Source: Loktanella sp. (lineage in GTDB: Bacteria > Pseudomonadota > Alphaproteobacteria > Rhodobacterales > Rhodobacteraceae). From it: DNA of 11,504 bases. The stretch lies in NCBI GenBank assembly GCA_003551805.1, contig PUNR01000009.1:1-11504 (forward strand), in the 5' to 3' direction. Below the pieces are notes generated by a model that did not search any database, had not been told where the DNA came from, and saw only the letters and a program-made list of their open reading frames with translations. Below are positions 5,776-11,504 of this stretch, one piece after another (position 1 is the first letter of the stretch; the number at the start of each line of letters is the position of its first letter). The position numbers were made by a program, and so were the translations under genes.

Positions 5776-8021
5776 TCTGCGGCCTCTTTGTGCTGGGTGC
5801 GCCCGGTCTTGAGACCGGGATAAAGCTGCGACAGCTCGTCGGTAGTGAAATCATCCACCGCGACGACCTTGTCTATCAGCGCCTGCATGCGGGTGATCTG
5901 GTCATGTTCGTCTTGGGTGATGATCCCGCCCTTTAACGCGGCATCCGGTGTCTGTTCGGTGCTGCGCAGCTTTTTCATCAAAGGGGCGGCCTCTGTCACC
6001 GCTGCGAAGCACGCGTTCAGCGTGGCAATACCATCACCGTTGCAGCCGCCGTAAACCGGCCCGACGATCCGGTCGCGGGTTTCTGACGGCTGATAAAGCA
6101 GGTCCGAACATGCCTCGGTCAGTGCGTCATGGGGGGCGCGCGCGGTGCTGCCGGGCAGCGTTACGATCCGCAGCAGCCCCGCCGCCCAGCGGCTGGGGAA
6201 GTTCACCAGCACTTCATCCATCGCCGTCTGGATATTGCGAAAGGCGCGTGCTGCATTGTAGCGGACAAGCGGCAGATCGGCTTTTTGTCGCCCTTCGTCT
6301 TCCCACCGTTTCAGAATAGCGCTGAGGATATACATTTCGGACAGCACGTCACCCATGCGGGCTGACAGCATCTCTTTGCGTTTGAGCGCGCCGCCGATGG
6401 TCAAAAAGGCAAAGTCTGCCGTCAAAGCATAGGCCGCCGACCAACGTGCCAATTGGCGGTAGATGTCGGTGACTGGTCCGGCAGCAGGGGCAGGACCGAT
6501 ACGGCCACCCGTCCACGCACGGCCAAAGGCACGGAAAAAGGTTTTCACGCTGTGCCCGACATGCGCCCAGAAATGGGTGTCGAAGGCTGCAAGGCTTTCT
6601 TTATCGTCCTCAAGCGTAAGGGCTTTCATTTCATGCAGGATATGCGGATGTGCGCGGATCGCACCTTGGCCAAAGATGATCAGCGACCGCGTGACGATAT
6701 TCGCCCCTTCCACGGTGATCCCGATCGGCACGGCGCGATAGCCAGCTTGCAAGTAATTGGACGGGCCATCGATGACGGCTTTGCCGGAATGGATATCCAT
6801 CGCGTCATTGACAGCATCGCGCATGCGGTAGGTCGCATGGGCCTTCATGATGGCAGAAATCACGGACAGCGACCGCCCTTCATCCAGACCCGCGCAGGTC
6901 AGACGGCGCGCGGCATCCATCCCGTAAGCATCCGCCGCAAGGCGGCCCAGTGGTTCCTGAATGCCGCCGAATTTGCCGATAGGCAGACCGAATTGCTGCC
7001 TGATCCGCGCGTAAGCGCCGCTGGTATGGGCGGACATCGCGATTGCGGCGCAGCCCATGGATGGCAGGGAAATACCGCGTCCGGCAGCCAGCGCGCTCAT
7101 CAGCATCATCCAGCCGCGTCCTGCGTATTCGGTGCCGCCAATGACATGATCAAGAGGGATAAACACGTCTTTGCCTGTTGTGGGCCCATTCAGGAACATT
7201 GTGGCAGAGGGAATATGCCGGCGGCCCGTTTCGACACCGGGCAGGTCCGTCGGGACCAGCGCGCAGGTGATGCCGATATCCTCTGGTCCACCCAGATGTC
7301 CGTCAGGGTCGCGCAGTTTGAACGCCAGACCCAAGACCGTGCAGACAGGCGCAAGGGTGATGTATCGCTTGGCCCAGTTCAGGCGGATGCCCAGCACCTT
7401 TTTGCCTTGCCACATGCCTTCTTCGACAACGCCATCGTCGATCATCGCGCTGGCGTCGGATCCGGCCTCGTTGCTGGTCAGGCCGAAGGCGGGCAATTCC
7501 TTGCCGCTGGCCAGACGTGGCATCCAGTAATCTTTCTGATCCTTGGTGCCGAACATATGCAGCAATTCACCCGGACCCAGCGAATTGGGCACCATGACCG
7601 TCACCGCCGCTGCAACCGATCGGGTCGAGATGAAACGCACGATTTCGGAATGGGCATAAGCGGAAAATCCAAGCCCGCCGTAGTCTTCGGAAATTATCAT
7701 TCCGAAAAACTTGTTTTCGCGCAGAAAGGTCCGGACTTCTTCGGGCAGGTCTGCGTCAATCTGATTGATCTTCCAGTCGTCGATCAATGCGCACAGCTCC
7801 TGACAGGGGCCGTCGATAAACCTTTGTTCACGCGTGGTCAGGACGGGCGCTTTGACTTCCGACAGCTTTCGCCAGTCGGGGTTTCCTGAAAAAAGCTCTG
7901 CCTCCCACCAGACTTCGCCGGCTTCGGTGGCTTCTCGCTCTGTCTCGGACAGGCTGGGAAGCGCACGTTTGGCCCATGCGTGGATGGGCTTGGTGAGTGT
8001 CTTTGCACGAAAGCTAAGCAT
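5772..8021 (-). CDS. fadE: Acyl-CoA dehydrogenase, FadE type
   Basis: A 749-residue flavoenzyme for the first oxidation of acyl-CoA to 2-enoyl-CoA. It is of the large FadE type, with an acyl-CoA dehydrogenase core followed by a C-terminal extension (DUF1974-like) absent from the ~380-residue dehydrogenases. Core segments include EDYGGLGFSAYAHSE (112-126), FGLTSNEAGSDAS (179-191, FAD/substrate loop) and QFGLPIGKFGGIQEPLGRLA (343-362). The likely catalytic base is E438 in ITVEGANIVTRSLIIFGQG. The extension from about 465 to 749 has the conserved YGGCNGDG at 657-664. It is somewhat shorter than E. coli FadE (814). The N-terminus has no clear signal peptide. The start is ATG at 8021, with AGGAGG at 8030-8035 eight bases upstream, the strongest ribosome site in the window. 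It is the first gene of the four-gene fad operon. The electron acceptor is probably ETF (family knowledge). Confidence 0.92.
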   Translation of the reverse strand: MLSFRAKTLTKPIHAWAKRALPSLSETEREATEAGEVWWEAELFSGNPDWRKLSEVKAPVLTTREQRFIDGPCQELCALIDDWKINQIDADLPEEVRTFLRENKFFGMIISEDYGGLGFSAYAHSEIVRFISTRSVAAAVTVMVPNSLGPGELLHMFGTKDQKDYWMPRLASGKELPAFGLTSNEAGSDASAMIDDGVVEEGMWQGKKVLGIRLNWAKRYITLAPVCTVLGLAFKLRDPDGHLGGPEDIGITCALVPTDLPGVETGRRHIPSATMFLNGPTTGKDVFIPLDHVIGGTEYAGRGWMMLMSALAAGRGISLPSMGCAAIAMSAHTSGAYARIRQQFGLPIGKFGGIQEPLGRLAADAYGMDAARRLTCAGLDEGRSLSVISAIMKAHATYRMRDAVNDAMDIHSGKAVIDGPSNYLQAGYRAVPIGITVEGANIVTRSLIIFGQGAIRAHPHILHEMKALTLEDDKESLAAFDTHFWAHVGHSVKTFFRAFGRAWTGGRIGPAPAAGPVTDIYRQLARWSAAYALTADFAFLTIGGALKRKEMLSARMGDVLSEMYILSAILKRWEDEGRQKADLPLVRYNAARAFRNIQTAMDEVLVNFPSRWAAGLLRIVTLPGSTARAPHDALTEACSDLLYQPSETRDRIVGPVYGGCNGDGIATLNACFAAVTEAAPLMKKLRSTEQTPDAALKGGIITQDEHDQITRMQALIDKVVAVDDFTTDELSQLYPGLKTGRTQHKEAAE

Positions 8022-8029
8022 TCAAAACT

Positions 8030-8035
8030 CCTCCT
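8030..8035 (-). promoter_or_regulatory. Strong Shine-Dalgarno of fadE (AGGAGG)
   Basis: Read on the minus strand, AGGAGG ends eight bases before the ATG of fadE. It fixes that start and suggests that translation of the whole coupled operon is set here. Confidence 0.8.
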
Positions 8036-8139
8036 CACTCTAAACCTTTTGCCGAGGCAATAGTTCCATCCGGCGTGAGGCGACCCGCATGGCGGGTGGG
8101 GGAGTTTATCCATAACGCAGGCCATCGACGGTAGCGTTT

Positions 8140-8154
8140 TGCATGCCGGATGCA
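8140..8154. promoter_or_regulatory. Inverted repeat TGCAT-gccgg-ATGCA, candidate operator
   Basis: Perfect 5-base arms flank a 5-base spacer, about 120 bases upstream of the fadE start. Position and symmetry suit a dimeric regulator, but I do not recognise the motif as that of a known fatty-acid regulator. Confidence 0.3.
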
Positions 8155-8194
8155 GGGCAAGACGTTCAACACAACAAGAGTGCGCGCTGAGGCG

Positions 8195-8205
8195 AAAACT
8201 GTTTT
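8195..8205. promoter_or_regulatory. AT-rich palindrome AAAAC-t-GTTTT, candidate operator
   Basis: Perfect 5-base arms flank one central base, in an AT-rich spot within GC-rich DNA. It lies between the end of the denD-like gene and fadE. It resembles in outline the GAAAC-GTTTC type of site used by some TetR-family fatty-acid repressors such as PsrA, but the spacing is shorter, so this is only a suggestion. Confidence 0.25.
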
Positions 8206-8210
8206 GAAAT

Positions 8211-8248
8211 GCCGCCCCAACCGCTGTTATGGCTAGCTTTCGGGCGGC
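8211..8248 (-). terminator. Weak terminator-like stem at the end of the denD-like gene
   Basis: In minus-strand sense GCCGCCC (8248-8242) can pair with GGGCGGC (8217-8211) across a 24-base loop that contains the stop codon. Only a short ATTTC follows, so termination would be inefficient. It is the only GC-rich stem found at the end of this two-gene unit, so readthrough into fadE is possible. Confidence 0.25.
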
Positions 8249-9207
8249 TGTTCCATATCGTCTTGCAGATAGTAGCGGACATTGTCCTCGAAGTTTTCGT
8301 CAGCCTTCAGACCGAGCGCCAGCGCCTTGGCCGGGTCGTAGTCGAAACGCCAGCCTGACACGATATCGCGTATCTTGGGGTCGTGTTCAAACCGGATAAG
8401 CTTGGCGGGCTCGGGGCCGGCCACGGATGTCATTGCGTCGATCATCTGACGTATCGTGAGCGTGCGCCCCGGCATCGTTATGGTGCGGTTCTGTCCAAGG
8501 TCGACGGCGTCGATCTCGGCACCGCGGATCAGGTTCCGGATGCACAGGCGCGGGCTAAGGTAGTAATGCGCGAAATCGGGGTCCACCGGACAGATGGCTT
8601 CCTCGCCGTTTAAGGGTTCGCGGATGATCGACGACATGAAAGAAGAGGCGGCGCGGTTCGGGCGACCCGGACGCACCGAGATCGTCGGCAAGCGCAACGT
8701 GCGGCCATCGACGAAACCCCGGCGTGAATAGTCGTTGACCAGCAGTTCGCCGATCGCCTTTTGCGTGCCATAGGACGTTTGTGGGTTGGGAACGGTCCAG
8801 TCGCGGATCGGGTCGGGCACGTCACCGCCGAAAACGGCAAGCGACGAGGTGAAGATCAGGACTGGCGCGTTTTGCTGGCTGCGCGCTGCTTCCAGCACGT
8901 TCAAAACGCCGTGCAGGTTGACCTGCATGCCGACGTTGAACTCTGCCTCGGCATGAGATGAAACCACGGCGGCGAGAAGAAATATGACATCGAACCGTCC
9001 GGCCAGAAGCAGGTCCACCGCCGTGCGGTCGGTGATGTCACAACTGGCGGACTGCACATTGAACGAAGCGTCAACCGACGCCGGCGTTGTAATGTCAGCC
9101 AGCGCTAGTCCGGTAATCTTACGGTCCCGCAGCTTGCCTTGGCTGGCCAGTTCATGGGCCAGCTTCTGGCCCAGAAAGCCGCCTCCGCCGATGATCAGGA
9201 TTTTCAC
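8233..9207 (-). CDS. denD: NAD-dependent epimerase/dehydratase family, D-erythronate dehydrogenase-like
   Basis: A 324-residue extended short-chain dehydrogenase. The dinucleotide motif GGGGFLG is at 7-13 and D38 closes the second strand, which favours NAD over NADP. The active site has S121/S122 (IFTSSLAVFGG) and the Y146-x3-K150 pair (SYGTQK). The following stretches LRLPTISVRPGRPNRAASSF (171-190) and AHYYLSPR (213-220) are typical of the DenD family, which oxidises D-erythronate in four-carbon sugar-acid catabolism. The start is GTG at 9207: it overlaps the stop of the preceding gene as GTGA, and MKILIIGGGGFLG is the normal beginning of the fold. A longer frame from an ATG at 9273 would add 22 unlikely residues. 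It is coupled to the FAH-fold gene. The real substrate may be another sugar or sugar acid; the symbol is a family-level label. Confidence 0.72.
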   Translation of the reverse strand: MKILIIGGGGFLGQKLAHELASQGKLRDRKITGLALADITTPASVDASFNVQSASCDITDRTAVDLLLAGRFDVIFLLAAVVSSHAEAEFNVGMQVNLHGVLNVLEAARSQQNAPVLIFTSSLAVFGGDVPDPIRDWTVPNPQTSYGTQKAIGELLVNDYSRRGFVDGRTLRLPTISVRPGRPNRAASSFMSSIIREPLNGEEAICPVDPDFAHYYLSPRLCIRNLIRGAEIDAVDLGQNRTITMPGRTLTIRQMIDAMTSVAGPEPAKLIRFEHDPKIRDIVSGWRFDYDPAKALALGLKADENFEDNVRYYLQDDMEQPPES

Positions 9208-10343
9208 GCCAACAACCCCCGCCCTGCCAGATTGCGCATGAGCGCACCTGTGCCAAAGGTCCATTCGGGGCATTCCGTGGACAGCCGCACGACATTGCGC
9301 AGACTGCCCAGCCGGTCGTCCGATATTGTCACGACATCGCCCGGTTTGTGCGTGAACCCCTGGCCGGGGGTGTCGCGGTCCTGCACCGGGGCGAATAGCG
9401 TGCCCAGAAACACAAACAGCCCGTCGGGGTATTGGTGATGCCGCCCGATGGTCTGTGCGACGATATCAGCCGGATCGCGGCTGATTTTCGACATTGACGA
9501 CCGGCCTTGCAGCACAAAACCATCCTCGCCCGTCACGTTCAGCGACAGTTCGGCATTGCGCATATCATCGACGGTGTAGTGGTCATCGAACAGCCGGATA
9601 AACGGGCCGATGGCGCAGGAGGCGTTGTTATCCTTTGCCTTGCCCAGCAAAAGCGCCGAGCGCCCTTCGACATCGCGCAGGTTGACGTCATTGCCAAGGG
9701 TCGCGCCTTTGATCCGGCCACGGCTGTCCACGGCCAGCACGATTTCAGGCTCGGGGTTGTTCCAGTGCGACATCGGGTGCAAGCCGACGCTGGCACCCCA
9801 TCCGACCGCGCCCATCGGCTGGCATTTGGTAAAGACCTCGGCGTCCGGCCCGATGCCTACCTCCAGATATTGCGACCACATCCCTTCTTTTTGCAGCACT
9901 GCCTTGACCTGCATCGCCTTGTCCGACCCCGGAACGATCCCCGCAAGGCTGTCACCGATCACACCTTGCACCTTGACCCTGATGGCCTGCGCGCGGTCGG
10001 CATTGCCTGCGGCCTGTTCCTCGATCACGCGTTCGACCATGCTTTCGGCGAAGGTGACGCCAGCAGCCTTGATCGCCTGAAGATCGGAGGGCGCAAGGAA
10101 ATGCGGTGCAACGGGCGCCTCGGTCGAGGCTTGCGCGATTGCCTCGACCGATCCGAGATCTGCGCCCTGAGTGTTTTGCACATGGGCGACAAGGTCGTCG
10201 CGTTCCAGCAGATCGCGCATTGTCGGCACATCGCGCGAGGTGATGTCGATCACGCGGCCCTTGCGCAATGTGACGACAGCAGGGCCATCGGCAGTCTGGA
10301 CGCGGCCGACCAGCAGGGCGTGGGGATGGTCATTGGGTAACAT
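9204..10343 (-). CDS. Fumarylacetoacetate hydrolase-fold protein, probable 2-keto-3-deoxy sugar acid dehydratase or hydrolase
   Basis: A 379-residue FAH-superfamily enzyme. The metal-binding acidic residues are visible as E198 and E200 in WNNPEPE and D219 in LGNDVNLRD. Conserved stretches SQYLEVGIGPDAEVFTK (157-173), GRSALLLGKAKDNN (227-240), HHQYPDG (302-308) and PGQGFTHKPGD (326-336) recall, from memory, the sugar-acid branch that includes 2-keto-3-deoxy-D-xylonate dehydratase (XylX) of Caulobacter, which is of similar length. It would act on a 2-keto-3-deoxy acid in the cytosol. The start is ATG at 10343 with AAAGG at good spacing (AAAGGCGCCAACATG). A frame reaching 10469 adds an Arg-rich, unlikely extension. 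It is the first gene of a two-gene unit with the DenD-like dehydrogenase and diverges from a beta-hydroxyacid dehydrogenase. The exact substrate is unknown. Confidence 0.8.
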   Translation of the reverse strand: MLPNDHPHALLVGRVQTADGPAVVTLRKGRVIDITSRDVPTMRDLLERDDLVAHVQNTQGADLGSVEAIAQASTEAPVAPHFLAPSDLQAIKAAGVTFAESMVERVIEEQAAGNADRAQAIRVKVQGVIGDSLAGIVPGSDKAMQVKAVLQKEGMWSQYLEVGIGPDAEVFTKCQPMGAVGWGASVGLHPMSHWNNPEPEIVLAVDSRGRIKGATLGNDVNLRDVEGRSALLLGKAKDNNASCAIGPFIRLFDDHYTVDDMRNAELSLNVTGEDGFVLQGRSSMSKISRDPADIVAQTIGRHHQYPDGLFVFLGTLFAPVQDRDTPGQGFTHKPGDVVTISDDRLGSLRNVVRLSTECPEWTFGTGALMRNLAGRGLLA

Positions 10344-10458
10344 GTTGGCGCCTTTCTTCAGTGGCTTTGTTCCTGCGGCAGGGGCCTGCCCGGATCTGCG
10401 GGATGCGTTCGATCTCGCGTGGCGCGGCATGGGGTGCGCGCTTGTCCTCCTTGGCAAT

Positions 10459-10468
10459 TGGTATACCA
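10459..10468. promoter_or_regulatory. Candidate GntR/FadR-family operator TGGTATACCA
   Basis: A perfect 10-base palindrome in the divergent intergenic region. GntR regulators of the FCD/FadR branch bind sites of the general form T-G-G-T-N-A-C-C-A, often in front of sugar-acid catabolic genes. Its position between the two transcripts would let one dimer control both. The regulator gene itself is not in the window. Confidence 0.5.
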
Positions 10469-10470
10469 TT

Positions 10471-10486
10471 CTTGTGTCGAAACAAG
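10471..10486. repeat. Inverted repeat CTTGT-gtcgaa-ACAAG
   Basis: Perfect 5-base arms flank a 6-base spacer, starting three bases after the TGGTATACCA palindrome. It could be a second regulator site or chance; nothing else supports it. Confidence 0.25.
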
Positions 10487-10517
10487 GCGGTCATGGGGCC
10501 AGCAGGGCGGAATGAAC

Positions 10518-11447
10518 ATGACAGATGATACGAAAATTGGCTTCATTGGTTTGGGTTGGATGGGGCAGGGCATGGCGTCGAACCTGATGCGTGCAGGACA
10601 TGCGCTGGTGGTCAAAGGCAACCGGAACCGGACCCCGGTCGAGGCGCTGGTCGCGCAGGGCGCGATCGAGGCCGAAAGCCCCCGCGCTATGGCGATGACC
10701 TGCGATGTCATCCATCTGTGCCTTTCCAATTCGGCACAGGTCGAGGCGGTCATTCGGGGTGCGGACGGCATTCTGGCTGCGGGACGGGCAGGTGTAATTG
10801 TGATCGACACAACGACCGCTGATCCGGTTTCGACGGTGGCTCTTGCCGCCGAGATGAAGGCAGCGGGTATGACGCTTGTTGATGCGCCGCTTGGACGGAC
10901 ACCCAAGGAGGCCGAAGCAGGGACGCTGGACGCGATGGTTGGCTGCGATGCCGAAACCTTTGCCACAATCCGCCCCATTATCGAATGTTGGGCAGGCAAC
11001 ATCACGCATGTCGGCGGTATCGGTGACGGGCACAGGATGAAGCTGGTGATGAACTTCATCTCGATGGGCTATGCCGCACTTTACGCCGAGGCGCTGACGA
11101 TGGGGGTCAAGGCGGGGCTTACACCGCAGACGGTCCAAAGCGTGATCGGCGGATCGCGGCTTTCGAATGGGTTTTTCGACACCTTCATGCGGGCCGCCGT
11201 GGACCGCGAACGGGATGTACACAAGTTCACCATCACCAACGCGGCCAAGGACACGCGCTATGCTGCTGCGATGGCGGTGGAATCGGGCATGGCGAACCCA
11301 CTTGGTGCTGCGATCCGCAATGCCTTTGCGCAGATGGAAGCGGTGGGCAAAGGCGATGATTATGTGCCGTGGCTGGCCGATCACGTGGCGGGGCTGAACG
11401 GTCTTGATCTTGAAGCGGCTGCACTGAAGGCTGCGAAAAAGGGCTGA
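10518..11447 (+). CDS. Beta-hydroxyacid dehydrogenase (3-hydroxyisobutyrate dehydrogenase family), NAD(P)-dependent
   Basis: A 309-residue oxidoreductase of the 3-hydroxyisobutyrate / tartronate semialdehyde / L-threonate dehydrogenase family. The N-terminal Rossmann motif is GFIGLGWMGQG (8-18). NRNRT at 35-39 ends the second strand, and the NRT pattern there is associated with NADP preference. The catalytic lysine is K175 with N179 in GDGHRMKLVMN, and K244 (NAAKDTRYA) matches the second substrate-side lysine. The substrate loop reads DAPLGRTPKEAEAGTL (122-137), lacking the usual S-G-G, so the substrate may differ from 3-hydroxyisobutyrate. Two ATGs lie at 10512 and 10518. GGGCGG (10505-10510) is properly spaced only from 10518, so I use that one; the choice changes two residues. 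It diverges from the FAH-fold and DenD-like genes, suggesting a shared sugar-acid pathway. Confidence 0.85.
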   Translation: MTDDTKIGFIGLGWMGQGMASNLMRAGHALVVKGNRNRTPVEALVAQGAIEAESPRAMAMTCDVIHLCLSNSAQVEAVIRGADGILAAGRAGVIVIDTTTADPVSTVALAAEMKAAGMTLVDAPLGRTPKEAEAGTLDAMVGCDAETFATIRPIIECWAGNITHVGGIGDGHRMKLVMNFISMGYAALYAEALTMGVKAGLTPQTVQSVIGGSRLSNGFFDTFMRAAVDRERDVHKFTITNAAKDTRYAAAMAVESGMANPLGAAIRNAFAQMEAVGKGDDYVPWLADHVAGLNGLDLEAAALKAAKKG

Positions 11448-11451
11448 CGAC

Positions 11452-11504
11452 TTGGCCTTGACCGACACGGGCGACCTGACGCTCCCCACTCACGAAAGCA
11501 CAAC
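11452..11504 (+). CDS. Possible start of a further gene, cut by the window edge
   Basis: A frame from TTG at 11452 is open to the window end and reads (M)ALTDTGDLTLPTHEST, plausible as a protein N-terminus. AAGGG at 11439-11443, inside the end of the dehydrogenase gene, stands eight bases before the TTG, a good Shine-Dalgarno distance. The gap to the preceding stop is only 4 bases, as in an operon. Seventeen residues are too few to name a family, and the true start could lie beyond the window. Confidence 0.35.
   Translation, partial: MALTDTGDLTLPTHEST

Larger units (their letters stand above)
8022..8232 (-). promoter_or_regulatory. fadE leader and probable operon control region
   Basis: This is the only gap upstream of the four-gene fad operon, so its promoter should lie here. 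Three short inverted repeats are visible: ACCCGC-atg-GCGGGT (8083-8097), TGCAT-gccgg-ATGCA (8140-8154) and AAAAC-t-GTTTT (8195-8205). The best -35-like hexamer on the minus strand is TTGAAC (8164-8169), but no acceptable -10 hexamer stands 16-18 bases from it, so no promoter is called. The AGGAGG ribosome site is at 8030-8035. No fatty-acid regulator gene is nearby. Confidence 0.5.
10344..10517. promoter_or_regulatory. Divergent control region of the sugar-acid locus
   Basis: This 174-base gap separates two divergently read genes and must hold both promoters. It contains the palindrome TGGTATACCA (10459-10468), a neighbouring inverted repeat CTTGT-6nt-ACAAG (10471-10486), and a minus-strand AAGGAGG (10446-10452) that stands 15 bases before an ATG at 10430. 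TTGGCA (10451-10456) is a fair plus-strand -35, but the hexamer 17 bases on is poor, so promoters are not pinned down. Confidence 0.55.

Noticed and set aside
6453..7889. A 478-codon open frame on the plus strand opposite fadE
   Set aside because: It mirrors a fully conserved FadE sequence, has a composition rich in R, H, Q and G typical of antisense frames in GC-rich DNA, and shows no family motif or ribosome site.
8083..8097. ACCCGC-atg-GCGGGT as a terminator
   Set aside because: No T-run follows on either strand; it is more likely a leader structure or chance.
8140..8169. A sigma-70 promoter using TTGAAC on the minus strand
   Set aside because: The hexamers 16-18 bases downstream (such as GCATGC) do not resemble TATAAT.
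10491..11489. A 332-codon minus-strand open frame opposite the beta-hydroxyacid dehydrogenase
   Set aside because: The plus-strand gene carries all catalytic motifs; the antisense translation is R/H/P-rich and featureless.
1..11504. CRISPR arrays, tRNA or rRNA genes, phage or defence genes
   Set aside because: No regularly spaced repeats, no cloverleaf or rRNA-like stretches, and no nuclease, integrase or toxin-antitoxin motifs were seen on either strand.

Overview
The window is GC-rich, densely packed DNA. Its gene content and protein style suggest a free-living alphaproteobacterium, most likely Rhodobacteraceae (Roseobacter type). The grounds are a FadE-FadI-FadJ operon of this style, a DUF3008 protein, an EcfG-like promoter and stop/start-overlapping operons. 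All family assignments are by recognition of motifs; no database search was run.

Layout. (1) Positions 1-142 hold what looks like a decayed 5' piece of an IS5-type transposase on the minus strand. (2) Positions 143-412 are non-coding and rich in short inverted repeats. They include a GGAAC-N16-CGTT element that matches the alphaproteobacterial general-stress (EcfG) promoter. Behind it lies a 61-residue DUF3008 gene on the plus strand. (3) Positions 599-8021 are one minus-strand operon, read from high to low coordinates: acyl-CoA dehydrogenase (fadE), thiolase (fadI), hydratase/3-hydroxyacyl-CoA dehydrogenase (fadJ), and an acetyl-CoA hydrolase/CoA-transferase. The gene junctions are a 4-base overlap, a 1-base overlap and a 3-base gap, so translation is probably coupled. 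The set covers every step of a beta-oxidation turn except acyl-CoA activation and electron transfer from FadE. The last gene may recycle CoA by releasing or exchanging acetate. The operon's stop codon abuts the DUF3008 stop head to head within one TGATCA palindrome.

(4) Positions 8022-8232 are the fadE leader and probable control region, with three short inverted repeats but no convincing sigma-70 promoter. (5) Positions 8233-10343 hold two minus-strand genes overlapping by GTGA: a fumarylacetoacetate-hydrolase-fold protein resembling 2-keto-3-deoxy-sugar-acid dehydratases, and a DenD-like NAD-dependent dehydrogenase. (6) Positions 10344-10517 form a divergent control region with a perfect TGGTATACCA palindrome of the type bound by GntR/FadR-family regulators. 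(7) From 10518 a beta-hydroxyacid dehydrogenase runs on the plus strand, and another gene may begin with TTG at 11452 and leave the window.

Most of the window is ordinary metabolism. The least explained parts are the stress promoter with overlapping palindromes before the DUF3008 gene, the zero-gap convergent stops, the CoA-transferase at the end of the fad operon, and the unassigned substrate of the divergent sugar-acid locus.
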